A stretch of 64,000 nt of DNA from the NCBI RefSeq assembly GCF_004136635.1, contig NZ_NOIU01000001.1:496001-560000 (forward strand), read 5' to 3'. Shown piece after piece: positions 34,200 through 43,929 of this stretch. The notes beneath the pieces are model-generated. The model did not search any database and had not been told where the DNA came from. It saw only the letters and a list, made by a program, of their open reading frames with translations. Position numbers and translations under genes: made by a program. Origin of the DNA: Rothia halotolerans. Its GTDB lineage: Bacteria; Actinomycetota; Actinomycetes; Actinomycetales; Micrococcaceae. The first letter of the stretch is position 1. Each line of letters begins with the position of its first letter.

Positions 34200-34774
34200 G
34201 ACGGCGCTCCTTCGGCGACGAGGGTGCGGTAGCGCACCGCCACCGCGCCGCCGGCGAACCGCCGGTGGTCGATCAGCTCGAGGTCCAGCCGGAGGTCCGC
34301 GGGGTAGACCGCGAGGCCGTCCCCGATGACGATCGGGAACAGCACCTGGTGCACCTCGTCCACGATCCCGGCGCGCAGGGCGTGGGCGGCCAGCGTCGGG
34401 CCGTCGATCGTCACGTCGCCCTCGGCGCGGTCGGCGATCTCGCGGACCCGCGCGGGGTCGAAGCTGCGCTCCAGCGTCGTGCGGCGGGTGAGCGGCCGCT
34501 CGAGGGTCGTGGAGAAGACCACCTTGTCCGCGTCCTGCCAGATCTGCGCGAACTCGGCCGCCGCTCCCGAGGAGTCCGCGATGTCGGGATCGGTCTCCCA
34601 CGGGATCATCAGCTCGTACATGCGGCGGCCGTAGAGATGGGTGGAGACCCGGTGGAGCTCGGCGTTGGCGTAGCGGTGGACCTCCTCGTCCGGCATCGCC
34701 CAGTCGAAGTTCCCCTGCCGGTCGGAGATGAAACCGTCCAGCGAGGAGATGACGGAGTAGATCAGACGGCCCAT
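34196..34774 (-). CDS. Dihydrofolate-reductase-like (RibD C-terminal family) protein
   Basis: 192 residues with the RibD_C fold: IYSVISSLDGFISDRQGNFDW, LYGRRMYELMIPWE, KVVFSTTLE, DVTIDGPTLAAHALRAGIVDEV and PIVIGDGLAVYP. This broad family covers NADPH-dependent reductases of unknown substrate found all over actinobacteria; it is not the essential FolA. It is translationally coupled to the SRPBCC gene and follows a second family member upstream. Confidence 0.87.
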   Translation of the reverse strand: MGRLIYSVISSLDGFISDRQGNFDWAMPDEEVHRYANAELHRVSTHLYGRRMYELMIPWETDPDIADSSGAAAEFAQIWQDADKVVFSTTLERPLTRRTTLERSFDPARVREIADRAEGDVTIDGPTLAAHALRAGIVDEVHQVLFPIVIGDGLAVYPADLRLDLELIDHRRFAGGAVAVRYRTLVAEGAPS

Positions 34775-34967
34775 GACGCGTCCCTTCCCGTGGAGGAGGC
34801 CGCACGCGGCGTCGGCCTCGGGCGGCGGATCGTGGCCCAGGCGGCGGCGCCCGGCCGGCGGGCGGCACCCGACAGGGCGGCGGCCCGTCGGCGGGCGCCG
34901 CCCGGACGGCAAGGGGCGGCCCGCCCAGAAGCGGCTTCCGGACGCGGGGCCCCGAGACGACGCGCGC

Positions 34968-35522
34968 TCACGGCCGGGGCTCCGGTTCGTAGGCGGCGTA
35001 GGTGACGCCGCCGAGGAACGACGTCGCCCGCAGCAGTCCCAGCGGCGGCACCTCGTACCCCTCGGGGAAGAACCCCCGCCCGCTCCCCTGCCAGGCGGGA
35101 TAGGTGAAGATCCGGTACTCATCCGCCAGGTCGGCCTCGATGATCGCGTGGGCGAGCCGGATGCTGCCGGTCACGACGACGTCGCCGCCCGGCCGCTCCC
35201 GCAGCTCGCGGACCGCCCGCAGCGGATCGCCCGCGACGATGCTCGAGTTCTCCCACTCGGGATCCGTCAGCGTGCCGGATACGACCCGCTTGTCCACCCG
35301 GTCGAGGTGCCGGGCGACGCCGGTCGGATCCTCCGTCTGGTGCGGCCAGTAACCCCGGAAGTCGCAGAAGGTCCGGCGACCGAGCAGGAGGACCTCCTCC
35401 TCGGCGCTCTGCTCACGGATCTCCTCGGCGAGGTCCTGATCCTGGGACGAGGGGTCGAACCAGCCGGTGAGCATTTCGATCCGCCCGTCGAGGGTCATGT
35501 TCTGGGTGATGACGATGCGCAT
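34968..35522 (-). CDS. Second dihydrofolate-reductase-like (RibD C-terminal family) protein
   Basis: 184 residues: ITQNMTLDGRIEML, EEEVLLLGRRTFCDFRGYW, KRVVSGTL, DVVVTGSIRLAHAIIEADLADEYRIFTYPA. It resembles YwjB/YyaP-type reductases more than its neighbour. About 190 bp of very GC-rich spacer with many inverted words separates it from the next gene on the strand. A symmetric element 56 bp ahead of its start suggests its own control. Substrate unknown. Confidence 0.87.
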   Translation of the reverse strand: MRIVITQNMTLDGRIEMLTGWFDPSSQDQDLAEEIREQSAEEEVLLLGRRTFCDFRGYWPHQTEDPTGVARHLDRVDKRVVSGTLTDPEWENSSIVAGDPLRAVRELRERPGGDVVVTGSIRLAHAIIEADLADEYRIFTYPAWQGSGRGFFPEGYEVPPLGLLRATSFLGGVTYAAYEPEPRP

Positions 35523-35577
35523 GGGTGGGCCTCCTCGGTCCGGCGGCGCGACGCGGGAGGCGGGACCCGGGAGGTCC

Positions 35578-35593
35578 AGTGACCTACGTCACT
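35578..35593. promoter_or_regulatory. Inverted repeat AGTGACCTACGTCACT
   Basis: Perfect six-base arms (AGTGAC/GTCACT) around four bases, 56 bp upstream of the DHFR-like gene, in an AT-richer patch. Candidate operator; no regulator gene is adjacent. Confidence 0.5.
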
Positions 35594-35624
35594 TTTGCAT
35601 CACCTTCACTGTACCCGCTCGCTT

Positions 35625-36017
35625 TCAGGCCGTGTCAAGGGCTTCCCGCTGGGCCCGCCGGGCGGCCTTGTTGGCGGCCCGGCCGATGAAGATCATGCAC
35701 ACGATCAGGAGCCCGTAGGAGACCATCAGGACCACGAAGACCGGCAGGTCCCCGACCTCGCTGGTGGTGGGCAGCAGGATCGCTGTGGTCATCACCAGCG
35801 CGGCGCAGATCAGGGCGATCCACACCGCGAGCTTCATGCGCCTCGCGGCGGCCCGATGGCCCGCGCGCCACGCGGCCTCGGAGGCTCTGGTCGCCCGGGT
35901 CCGGATGCCGAAGGTCCCGTTGGGCGGCAGCGTCCCGTGCCGTGACATCCCCGCCAGCAGGCCGAGGACGAGGGCGATGATCAGCAGCCCGGCGACCCCT
36001 GCGACGGCGGTCAGCAT
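35625..36017 (-). CDS. SdpI-family small membrane protein
   Basis: 130 residues with three hydrophobic segments (about 5-24, 65-85, 95-115). After the first helix comes GTFGIRTRATRASEAAWRAGHRAA, the diagnostic SdpI motif (G-I-R-T ... W ... N/H-R). SdpI in Bacillus is an immunity and signalling protein against the SdpC toxin; most actinobacterial members have unknown roles. Divergent from the LGFP/SGNH gene. Confidence 0.8.
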   Translation of the reverse strand: MLTAVAGVAGLLIIALVLGLLAGMSRHGTLPPNGTFGIRTRATRASEAAWRAGHRAAARRMKLAVWIALICAALVMTTAILLPTTSEVGDLPVFVVLMVSYGLLIVCMIFIGRAANKAARRAQREALDTA

Positions 36018-36221
36018 GCGCGGCCCCGCGCCTCGCGGCACGCCAAGCGGGCGGCTCGTCCGGTCTCGGGGCGGGGGAAGGCGGTGGGGTCCATACCCAC
36101 ACCCTACGGCGAGCAGGAGCGCCTTGACGAGGCGGCGGTGCCTCACCCCCTCCGTCCTCGCGCGGACGCCGTCGGGGGCTTGCGCCCGGCTCCGACGGGC
36201 CCTGATGTCCTCGGCCCAGGA

Positions 36222-36253
36222 GGCCTCTCCGGCGAACCCGCGCCGGAGAGGCC
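36222..36253. terminator. 13-bp perfect hairpin just upstream of the LGFP/SGNH gene
   Basis: GGCCTCTCCGGCG, loop AACCCG, then the exact complement, ending 16 bp before the ATG. It does not follow any gene end, so it could be an attenuator or could sequester the ribosome site. Confidence 0.5.
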
Positions 36254-36269
36254 CACGGAGCGCGAGGAG

Positions 36270-38408
36270 ATGGCAGGATTCGATGCAGGAGGGCGGCCCG
36301 GCTGGCAGGCGCCGCCCGCGCAGCCGCCCCGACCCGGCACCGACCCCGCCTCCCCTCGTGCCGCCGCAGACAACCCGAGAGGCCCCTCCGTGATCCGCCG
36401 CCATCCGATAGCCCGCTCCAGGCCCTTCCTGATCGCCGTCGTCCTCGCCCTCGCGTGCCTGGTGGTCCTCGGCGCCTGGGCACTGGTGACCCGCGAGGAG
36501 ATCGTCGTCCGGGGCGAGATCGCGGAGTACTATGCGGACGGGTCCCATCGCGAGGCCCTGGGCGAGCCCGCGGCCAACGAGAGATGCGGGCTCGCCGAGG
36601 GCGGATGCCTGCAGGAGTTCGAGCGCGGGACCGTCTACTGGGCGCCCGGGCGCACCGCGACCCACGTGGCGGACGGCCGCATCCTCGAGCACTACACCGA
36701 TGCCGGCGGCCCCGAGGGCCTCTACGGGCACCCCGTGGGACAGGTGATGAGCGAGGACCCCCAGGGCGGCTTCGAGTACCTCAGGACCTACAACCCCGCC
36801 TCGAAGACGTGGTACTGGCTGGTCTCCGCCGGAGAGGACGACGTCGTGCCCGTCGACGCCTCGGGCGCCGTCGGCAGGCACTGGGAGGAGCACCGCGAGG
36901 AGCTGGGCGCGCCCGAGCCGGGGACGGCCGGTGAGCGCTGCGCCGACGACGGCGTCTGCCGCCAGGACTTCCGCGGCGGAACCCTGGTCTGGAGCTCCCG
37001 GACCGGGGTCCACGCGGTCACGGGGGCCTTCAGGGACCGGTACGAGGACTCGATGGGGGCGCCCAGGGGCGAGGAGTATGTCGGCCCGGAGGGAGCGACC
37101 GTCCAGGAGTTCTCCGACCCCGCCGACGGCGCCATCGAGGTGATGACGCGGACGGAGGATGACGACGTCGCCCACCACACCGTCCGCGGCGCCCTCGCGG
37201 ACCTCTACGCCGCGGCGGGCGGGGCGCGGGGCGAGCTGGGCCCTCCCCTCGGCGGGGAGGAGACGGATCTCCGGGACGGCGGCGTCCGCCAGCGCTTCGC
37301 CGGCGGCACCGCGTACTGGAGCCCGGACAGCGGGGCGGCGGCCGTCACCGACCGCACCGCCGCCCTCGCATGGCAGGCCCAGGGCGCGGAGGAGGGGCCC
37401 TGGGGCTACCCCGTCTCCGGGACGAGGGAGCTCGGGAAGGGGCGGGCCCAGGACTTCGAGGGAGGGACCGCCGAGGTCTCCGACGACGGGTTCTCCCGCT
37501 TCACGCCCGGCGCGGCCCCCGCGGGGGCACCTGAGGAGCTGATGGAGGGGGCGGCCCGTCAGCACGACCTCGGGCCGGCCCGAGGCGGCGCCGTGGGGCT
37601 GGAGGGTGGGGGACGGTACCAGCGGCACGAGGACGGCGTCGTGGTCCTGACCTCCTCCGGCGAGATCGTGGCGATGGACGAGAGCGTGTTCCGGACGTGG
37701 CGGGAGAGGCCGGACGCGACCGGCGCGCCTCGCATGTCCGCGGACCGGGACGGCCGCCTGATCACCCGCTTCTCCGAGGGCGACCTCGCCCGGGTCCCGG
37801 AGCGGGGAGACGCCGTGCTGCGCGTGAGCTCCGGATTGGGTGCGGGGGACGCCCTGGTGATCGGAGACTCTCAGCTGGGCGAGGGGGACCACGGCGCGAG
37901 CTGGGTCGCCCAGGCCATCCGCCGCAACGGGTACGCGCCCCACTACGAGGCCCGGCCGGGCATCGGCGTCGCGGCGGACGCCTCCCGCGACCGTTTCGGC
38001 TCCTACTACCAGGGCGTCGTCGAGGGCCAGTGGATCCTGCCCGGCGGGGACCCGGGCATCGTCTACGTCCAGGGTTCCGGCAACGACAGCTACGGGACCT
38101 CGCCGGCCGAGGTCAGGGACAAGATGACCCGGACCGTGCAGCGGCTCAGGACGATCTACCCCGAATCGCGGATCGTCATGACCGGCCTGATCTCCAAGCA
38201 CGGCGCCGCGAGCCGCGACCGGGTCAGCGACGTCCTGGAGCAGGTCGCCCGCGAGCAGGGGACGCTCTTCGTCCCGCTGAAGGGGAAGGTCACCGAGTGG
38301 GGCGCGGCGCCGTACCTGCGGGACGGGCTGCACTTCCGGGCCCCGGAGGGGCACGACTACATGGCGGAGAGGTACGCGCCGTACCTCAAGCGGCTCCTGG
38401 AGGGCTGA
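36270..38408 (+). CDS. Membrane-anchored LGFP-repeat protein with C-terminal SGNH hydrolase domain
   Basis: 712 residues from ATG 36270 (GGAG nine bases upstream); GTG 36390 is an alternative. A Pro-rich cytoplasmic head, one membrane helix (about 50-70), then around eight degenerate LGFP-type repeats (each with G-x-P, Q-x-F, G-G-T-x-Y-W blocks, about 80-520), and an SGNH domain: Ser534 in GDSQLGEG, Asn in GSGND, Asp685 and His688 in DGLHF form the expected catalytic set. LGFP repeats bind the actinobacterial cell wall, so this is a surface esterase or deacetylase acting on a wall polymer. It stands alone between a hairpin and a tandem repeat. Confidence 0.82.
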   Translation: MAGFDAGGRPGWQAPPAQPPRPGTDPASPRAAADNPRGPSVIRRHPIARSRPFLIAVVLALACLVVLGAWALVTREEIVVRGEIAEYYADGSHREALGEPAANERCGLAEGGCLQEFERGTVYWAPGRTATHVADGRILEHYTDAGGPEGLYGHPVGQVMSEDPQGGFEYLRTYNPASKTWYWLVSAGEDDVVPVDASGAVGRHWEEHREELGAPEPGTAGERCADDGVCRQDFRGGTLVWSSRTGVHAVTGAFRDRYEDSMGAPRGEEYVGPEGATVQEFSDPADGAIEVMTRTEDDDVAHHTVRGALADLYAAAGGARGELGPPLGGEETDLRDGGVRQRFAGGTAYWSPDSGAAAVTDRTAALAWQAQGAEEGPWGYPVSGTRELGKGRAQDFEGGTAEVSDDGFSRFTPGAAPAGAPEELMEGAARQHDLGPARGGAVGLEGGGRYQRHEDGVVVLTSSGEIVAMDESVFRTWRERPDATGAPRMSADRDGRLITRFSEGDLARVPERGDAVLRVSSGLGAGDALVIGDSQLGEGDHGASWVAQAIRRNGYAPHYEARPGIGVAADASRDRFGSYYQGVVEGQWILPGGDPGIVYVQGSGNDSYGTSPAEVRDKMTRTVQRLRTIYPESRIVMTGLISKHGAASRDRVSDVLEQVAREQGTLFVPLKGKVTEWGAAPYLRDGLHFRAPEGHDYMAERYAPYLKRLLEG

Positions 38409-38434
38409 GGCGCCCGTCCGCCGGGCGGGCCGCC

Positions 38435-38484
38435 GGTCCGGGAGAGGGAGGAGCCGGCGGTCCGGGGTAGAGGGAGGAGCCGGC
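38435..38484. repeat. Tandem 24/26-bp repeat
   Basis: GGTCCGGG...GAGGGAGGAGCCGGC occurs twice in direct tandem, the second copy with two extra bases, between two convergent genes. Confidence 0.7.
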
Positions 38485-38505
38485 GTCGCTCCCCTCTCCC
38501 GGCAG

Positions 38506-40647
38506 CTAGGCCCGGTGCTTGCCGTAGAGCGCCACCGTGGCCCGCTCCGTCTCGGTGCGCACCGGCTTGAAGCGGTCGATGACCACCACGAGCACGAGCG
38601 AGAGCGCGCCCCACGCCGCGAAGGTCAGGATGGAGACCCCCAGCGTGTCCGAGCCGAAGTAGAGGATGGACCGCACCGCCTCGACCCCGGCGGACATGGG
38701 CAGCACGCCGTTCAGCCCCCGGAAGAGGATCGGCTCCATGTAGATCGAGAGCGCGCCCCCGGAGGAGGGGATGCCGAGGAACATCAGCACCCCCACCACC
38801 GGCAGGATCGCCAGCAGCCCCAGGAGCCGCTCCAGCACCGTCGCGAACATCGCCACGCAGAAGATCGCGATGGCGCCCGTGCCGAACAGCTGCCAGCCGT
38901 GGCCCTCCACCGAGCCCGTGAACGGACCCGCGATCAGCAGGATCACGGCCGACATGAACAGGGAGTAGCCGGCCACGATCGGCAGCAGCTTGGGCAGCGG
39001 CCGGCTCGCCGGCGCCGCGTTCGCCCCGACCACGATGATCATGAACCCCGCCATAAGCCAGCCCATGGCCACGTACATGCTCACCGTGCCCATGCTGTCG
39101 CGCTCGGGCAGGGGCGCGACGTCGTCCTCCGCCACCTGCATCTGCTGGGCCTGCGCGACCTGCGTGAAGACGCTGCTGACCGTCTGGGCCGTGCTGCTTC
39201 CGGCCGCCTGGTTGGTGATGACCGTCGCCTCCGGCTGCTCGGCGCTGGGCAGGACGAAGGCGCCGGTGATCTCCCGGTCCTCCACCTGCGCCCGCGCCTC
39301 GTGGAGCGTGTCGACGACGCTGAGGTCGAACATGTCCGGCATGCTCTGCTCGAAGGCGTCGGCGGTCTGCCGCGCCTGCTCGGTCGTGGAGCCGACGACG
39401 GCCACCGGCATGTCCCGCGGGGTCGGCTCGTGCATGGCGCCGAGCATCGCGGAGATCATCATGGCGACCATGGTCAGGGGGAAGAAGAGCAGGGTCGCGT
39501 AGCGCCAGAAGCGGGACTTGGGGCGGGGCCCGCCGTGCAGCGAGGGCATGTTGAGGACCACGGTCCGGGGCCGCGCCCCCTTGCGCTGCTTCAGCGCGTC
39601 CACCAGGAACGTCAGGGCCAGGCCGGCCACGGCGCCGATCGCCAGGACCAGCAGGTGGCGGCCCGCGCCGTCGCCGCCGAAGTACAGGACCGAGCGCAGG
39701 GCCTCGCCGATGGCCGGCGTCGGGAGGAAGGAGTGGAGCACCGTGTAGAACGGCGGGGCCGTGTAGATGGAGATGCTCATGTTCGAGGAGGGGACGCCGA
39801 GCACCATCAGCAGGAACATCGCGGCCAGCACCGCCATGGGGCCGAAGATCCTGGTGAAGAACATCTGCACGGCGCCGATCGCGAAGACGCCGAGCCAGGC
39901 GATGCCCAGCACCGGCCAGGCCTCGCCGGAGCCCACGACGCCGAGGACGGGGCCGGTGACCAGCCAGACCAGGCCCGCGATGAGCGCGGACCACCCGGCC
40001 AACAGCGGGATGGAGCGGCTCTTGCGCAGCAGCAGCTGCGGGGCGTTGGAGAGCGTGATGCTCAGCGGCAGGTAGCCGGCCATCACCAGGGCGGTGGCCA
40101 TGAACATGGCGCCCAGGCCGGCCGGGTCGCTGTCCGGCAGCGGGGCGAGGTCCTCGCTGTCGAGGGCGAGGCCCTGGCCGGCCGCCGCGGGGGCCACGAG
40201 CTGGCTCACGACGCCGGCCTGCGAGGCTCCCGCGGAGCTCGCGGTGTAGAGCGTGGCGCTCCCGTCCCCGTCGCCGAGGACCACGGCTCCGGGGACCTCG
40301 CGGTCCAGGACCTGCTGGCGGGCGTCCTCGGCGTCGTCGACCACCTCGGCGTCCACCGCGTCCGGGTCGGGGTCCTCGAGGGACTGCCCGAAGTCCTCGG
40401 CGCCCTGCCCGGCCACGGCGATCGGCATGTGGTGCGGGGTGGGCGAGTGCATCGCGTACAGGTAGCCCCAGATCATCATGCCGATCATCAGCAGCGGCAT
40501 GGCGAACATCGCCACGTACCGGCCGATCGTCTCGGCGCGGGCGCGCTTGGCGGCCTGGGCCGCCGCCTCGGCCGCGGCGTCGTCGTCGGGGGTCGTCTCG
40601 ACGTCGGCGCCGGCGGGCCGCGTCTGGCTCGAAGTGGTGTGGGTCAA
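38506..40647 (-). CDS. Tandemly duplicated YhgE/Pip (ABC-2-like) membrane protein
   Basis: 713 residues made of two homologous halves of about 350, each with one N-terminal helix, an extracellular domain (begin PHHMPIAVAGQG and PRDMPVAVVGST, both with a REVPGAVVL/REITGAFVL block) and five to six C-terminal helices ending IGEALRSVLYFGGD and GVEAVRSILYFGSD. The fold is that of YhgE/Pip and ABC-2 permeases. Start is TTG 40647, fixed by AGGAG eight bases upstream. Divergent from a TetR gene with a symmetric site between them, so it is probably a regulated efflux or cell-envelope protein. No ATPase gene is adjacent. Confidence 0.85.
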   Translation of the reverse strand: MTHTTSSQTRPAGADVETTPDDDAAAEAAAQAAKRARAETIGRYVAMFAMPLLMIGMMIWGYLYAMHSPTPHHMPIAVAGQGAEDFGQSLEDPDPDAVDAEVVDDAEDARQQVLDREVPGAVVLGDGDGSATLYTASSAGASQAGVVSQLVAPAAAGQGLALDSEDLAPLPDSDPAGLGAMFMATALVMAGYLPLSITLSNAPQLLLRKSRSIPLLAGWSALIAGLVWLVTGPVLGVVGSGEAWPVLGIAWLGVFAIGAVQMFFTRIFGPMAVLAAMFLLMVLGVPSSNMSISIYTAPPFYTVLHSFLPTPAIGEALRSVLYFGGDGAGRHLLVLAIGAVAGLALTFLVDALKQRKGARPRTVVLNMPSLHGGPRPKSRFWRYATLLFFPLTMVAMMISAMLGAMHEPTPRDMPVAVVGSTTEQARQTADAFEQSMPDMFDLSVVDTLHEARAQVEDREITGAFVLPSAEQPEATVITNQAAGSSTAQTVSSVFTQVAQAQQMQVAEDDVAPLPERDSMGTVSMYVAMGWLMAGFMIIVVGANAAPASRPLPKLLPIVAGYSLFMSAVILLIAGPFTGSVEGHGWQLFGTGAIAIFCVAMFATVLERLLGLLAILPVVGVLMFLGIPSSGGALSIYMEPILFRGLNGVLPMSAGVEAVRSILYFGSDTLGVSILTFAAWGALSLVLVVVIDRFKPVRTETERATVALYGKHRA

Positions 40648-40733
40648 GGGTGGAGCTCCTGCCGCCGTCGCGTTCTCATGCCGCCGCGCGGCGGGTCCCG
40701 AGGGCCCGCGCACGGCGCAACGCGACGAGTTTA

Positions 40734-40756
40734 CGCCAAGTGTCTTATTTTTGGCG
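40734..40756. promoter_or_regulatory. TetR operator candidate in divergent promoter
   Basis: CGCCAA and TTGGCG flank 11 AT-rich bases that include TATTTT. The dyad sits between the divergent TetR and Pip-like genes, the usual place for autoregulated TetR control. Confidence 0.55.
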
Positions 40757-40852
40757 ACCGGCCCGGCGTCGCGGCCCTCCCGGGCGGTATCGTCGGGGTG
40801 GGGCCGCGCCGTCGGGCGCGCCCCGGTCACTTCGGAATGGACGGGAGAGAAC

Positions 40853-41518
40853 ATGGGGCGGCACAGCGATCGGGCGCGCGAGACCCTGCTGAACTCCGCG
40901 GAGGAGCTCTTCGCCCTGCACGGGATCGACGCCGTCTCCAACCGCGCGATCGCCGAGCGCGCCGGGACGGCGAACCACTCGGCCGTCACCTACCACTTCG
41001 GCGGGCGCGAAGGCCTCATGCGGGCGCTGCTCTCCCGCGGGCGGGCCGAGATGGCGGCGCGCCGCGCCGAGCTGCTGGACGCGGGCTCCGCTCCGCCCAC
41101 GCTGCGGGAGATCGTCACCGGCCACATCCTGCCGTGGACCGAGCACCTGGCCTCGCTGCCGGTGCCGAGCTGGCGCGCGCGCTTCCTCTACCAGGTCGCC
41201 TCCGTCCCCTCCGGCGCCGAGGCCCTGCGGGAGAGCGCGGCGCAGTCCATGCGCCTCGAGGAGATCCTCCCCGGAGACCTGCCGGAGCTGCGGGAGGTCT
41301 CCCCGAACGTGCTGAGCAGTCGCGCCCGCATCCTGGGCGGCATGGTCATGGGCATCTGCGCCAGCTACGAGGGGCAGCTGGAGCAGGGCGAGGCCCGGGG
41401 CACCTGGCTCTCCGTGGGCTACTTCCTCGTCGACGCCGCCGTCGGGCTGCTGGCCGCACCCGTCACCCACCCCACGGAGTTCGTCACGCGGGGCTCGCCG
41501 CCGGCCTTCCCGCTCTGA
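40853..41518 (+). CDS. TetR-family transcriptional regulator
   Basis: 221 residues. The TetR helix-turn-helix is at the N-terminus: ETLLNSAEELFALHGIDAVSNRAIAERAG followed by HSAVTYHFGGREGLMRALL (the Y-H-F-G recognition element). The ligand domain is unremarkable, with helices at LREIVTGHILPWTEHLA and RARILGGMVMGICASYEG. GGGAGA precedes the ATG. It most likely represses the divergent tandem Pip/YhgE gene. Confidence 0.9.
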   Translation: MGRHSDRARETLLNSAEELFALHGIDAVSNRAIAERAGTANHSAVTYHFGGREGLMRALLSRGRAEMAARRAELLDAGSAPPTLREIVTGHILPWTEHLASLPVPSWRARFLYQVASVPSGAEALRESAAQSMRLEEILPGDLPELREVSPNVLSSRARILGGMVMGICASYEGQLEQGEARGTWLSVGYFLVDAAVGLLAAPVTHPTEFVTRGSPPAFPL

Positions 41519-41576
41519 GACCGGGAGAGTACGACGCCGCGGGCTCGGCCGGCCCAAAGCGGAGGGCAGGAGGGGC

Positions 41577-42233
41577 CTAGGCGGAGGGCAGGCGCGCCCT
41601 CTGCTCGCCCAGCCGCAGGACGTCCTGGGCCAGCTCCTCGACGTCCTGCGGGTCGTGGCTGACCATCACCGCGGTCCGCCCCTCGAGGATCCGGGCCAGC
41701 AGGGCGCGCAGCTCAGCCTTGCCCTCGGCGTCCACGGGGGCCAGCGGCTCGTCCAGCAGGAGGACCTCCGGCTCCGCCGCGAGCGCGCGCGCCAGGGCCA
41801 CCCGCTGGGCCTGACCGCCGGAGAGCGCGTCGGGGCGCCGGTCCGCGAAGCGGGTCGCGGCGAGGTCCTCGAGCCACCGCCCGGCCCTCTCCCGCGCGGC
41901 GCGCCGCCCCAGCCCCCGCGCCCGCGGGGCGAAGGCCACGTTCTCCAGCACCGTCAGGTGGGGGAACAGCAGGGGGCGCTGGGCCATCAGCGTCACGCCC
42001 CGGCGGTGCGGGGGCACCCAGGGGCCGCGGCCGGCGCCGTCGAGGTCGAAGAGCACGTGCTCCCCCACCGCGGCCCGGCCGGAGGCGGGGATCAGCAGCC
42101 CGGCCAGCACGCCCAGCACGGTGGACTTGCCGGCGCCGTTGGCGCCGGTGATGCCGAGGGTGCGGCCCCGGCCGAGCTCGAAGGAGGCCTCGACCCCGCG
42201 CTCGGGGACGCTGGCGCGGAAGGAGAGACTCAT
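41577..42233 (-). CDS. modC: Molybdate ABC transporter ATPase, without TOBE domain
   Basis: 218 residues. Walker [11 protein letters not shown]-loop [13 protein letters not shown], signature [14 protein letters not shown], Walker [14 protein letters not shown] and VMVSHD are all present. Standard ModC has about 350 residues with a C-terminal molybdate-binding TOBE pair; this one stops after the ATPase domain. A TOBE domain is instead found in the HTH protein that heads the operon. ATGA overlap with modB. Confidence 0.92.
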   Translation of the reverse strand: MSLSFRASVPERGVEASFELGRGRTLGITGANGAGKSTVLGVLAGLLIPASGRAAVGEHVLFDLDGAGRGPWVPPHRRGVTLMAQRPLLFPHLTVLENVAFAPRARGLGRRAARERAGRWLEDLAATRFADRRPDALSGGQAQRVALARALAAEPEVLLLDEPLAPVDAEGKAELRALLARILEGRTAVMVSHDPQDVEELAQDVLRLGEQRARLPSA

Positions 42234-43120
42234 CGCGATCCCCTGGCCGAGGCGCGGACCCTCGGTGCCGAGAGCCCCACGACGGCGATCGCCACCGCCA
42301 CCAGCACCAGGGAAAGGGCCACCGCGGCGTCGGGATCCGTCTCGCGCTGCAGGTAGATCTCCAGCGGCAGCGTGCGGGTGACCCCCTGCAGCGAGCCCGC
42401 GAAGGTCAGGGTCGCGCCGAACTCCCCCAGGCTCCGGGCGAAGGCCAGCACGGCGCCGGAGGCCAGCCCGGGCAGCACCAGCGGCACCGTGATGCGGCGC
42501 AGCACGGTCCCGGGGCCCGCCCCCAGCGTGGCCGCGAGTCCCTCGTACTGGGTGCCGGCGCTGCGCAGCGCGCCCTCCAGACCGACCACGAGGAAGGGCA
42601 GGGAGACAAAGGTCTGGGCGATCACGACCGCGGTGGTGGTGAAGGCGATCGAGACGCCCATCGCCTCGAGGTGCCGCCCCAGCAGGCCCGCCCGCCCGTA
42701 GACGTGCAGCAGCGCGATGCCGCCCACCACCGGCGGGAGGACGAGGGGGAGCAGGATCAGGGAGCGCAGGAGCCGCTGCCCCGGGAAGCTCGAGCGAGCC
42801 AGCACCAGGGCCAGGGGGACGCCCAGCAGGACGCACAGCACCGTGCTGGCGGCCGCCGTGCGCAGGCTCAGCCACAGGGCGGCGAGAGAGGACTCGGAGG
42901 TGATCAGCTCCCAGAAGCTGCCCGGCTCGACCCGCAGGACCATGCCCAACACGGGCAGGATGACGAACAGGGCTCCGACGGCGGCCGGGGCGGCGACCCA
43001 CCACGGCAGCGCCAGGTAGGACCGGGGCCTGCGACGCCCCCGCCGGGAGGGCCTGGCCGGCGCCGAGGGGACGACGTCGTCCGCCGGATCCCGGGGTTCC
43101 GCTGAGGATGCGCTCGTCAC
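42230..43120 (-). CDS. modB: Molybdate ABC transporter permease
   Basis: 296 residues. After a basic N-terminal extension of about 40 residues come five or six helices with [18 protein letters not shown], the EAA-like loop [27 protein letters not shown] and [14 protein letters not shown], the ModB signature. It forms the channel for molybdate or tungstate. GTG start overlaps the modA stop and its end overlaps modC. Confidence 0.94.
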   Translation of the reverse strand: MTSASSAEPRDPADDVVPSAPARPSRRGRRRPRSYLALPWWVAAPAAVGALFVILPVLGMVLRVEPGSFWELITSESSLAALWLSLRTAAASTVLCVLLGVPLALVLARSSFPGQRLLRSLILLPLVLPPVVGGIALLHVYGRAGLLGRHLEAMGVSIAFTTTAVVIAQTFVSLPFLVVGLEGALRSAGTQYEGLAATLGAGPGTVLRRITVPLVLPGLASGAVLAFARSLGEFGATLTFAGSLQGVTRTLPLEIYLQRETDPDAAVALSLVLVAVAIAVVGLSAPRVRASARGSR

Positions 43121-43929
43121 GGGGACCCGAAGCCCTCCTCCGCCAGCCGCTCCTGACCGCGCGGACCCTGGACGAAGTCGATGAACTCGCCGGCCAGCTC
43201 CGCGTCCTCCGAGGACTTGAGGGAGGCGATCGGGTACCGGTTGATCGCCTCGCCCGCCTGGGCGATCCCGACCTCCTCCACCGCGTCGCCGGCGGCGGTG
43301 ACGTCGGTCTTGTAGACCACGCCCGCGTCGGCCTGGCCGGAGGTCACCTTGCCCATCACGTCGGTCACCGCGCTCTCCTCGCTGACCGGGGTCAGGGCGA
43401 CGCCGGTGGCCTCCTCGACCCTCTCCGTGGCGGCGCCGCAGGGGACGCGGCGCTCGCACACCACGGTGTCGACGTCCTCGCGCGCCAGGTCGTCGAAGGA
43501 GGAGATCCCCGCGGGGTTGCCCGCCGGGACCGCGATGGTCAGCTCGTTGGTGGCGAAGGTGCTGGGGTCCCCGTCGAGGAGGTCGGCCTCGGCGGCCTGG
43601 TCCATGTTGGCCTCGTCGGCCGAGGCGAACACGTCGGCGGGGGCGCCGTCCTCGAGCTGGGTGACCAGCGTCGAGGAGCCACCGAAGCTGAGCTCGACGT
43701 CGACCCCCTCGTGGTCCGCCTCGAACTCCTCGGCCAGGTCCTCGAAGGAATCCGTGAGGGAGGCCGCGGCGAAAACGGTGAGGGTGCGGTGCTCGGCCTC
43801 GGAGGAGGCGGCGCCGGCCCCGGAGCCGCAGCCGGTCGCCGCGAAGGCCAGCAGCCCCGCGCCGGTCAGCGCGGCGACCGTGCCGCGCGTGGACCTGCCG
43901 AAGCCTCGATTCCTGCTGAAGATGCTCAT
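43117..43929 (-). CDS. modA: Molybdate-binding lipoprotein
   Basis: 270 residues. A lipoprotein signal with LAFAATGC lipobox leads into [20 protein letters not shown] and [27 protein letters not shown], the two oxyanion-binding loops of ModA, and later [14 protein letters not shown]. It captures molybdate or tungstate outside the membrane. The ATG overlaps the stop of the HTH-TOBE gene by four bases. Confidence 0.95.
   Translation of the reverse strand: MSIFSRNRGFGRSTRGTVAALTGAGLLAFAATGCGSGAGAASSEAEHRTLTVFAAASLTDSFEDLAEEFEADHEGVDVELSFGGSSTLVTQLEDGAPADVFASADEANMDQAAEADLLDGDPSTFATNELTIAVPAGNPAGISSFDDLAREDVDTVVCERRVPCGAATERVEEATGVALTPVSEESAVTDVMGKVTSGQADAGVVYKTDVTAAGDAVEEVGIAQAGEAINRYPIASLKSSEDAELAGEFIDFVQGPRGQERLAEEGFGSP

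Noticed and set aside
34196-35522. FolA dihydrofolate reductase
   Set aside because: The sequences match the RibD C-terminal family of reductases, not the FolA signature, and no thyA is adjacent.
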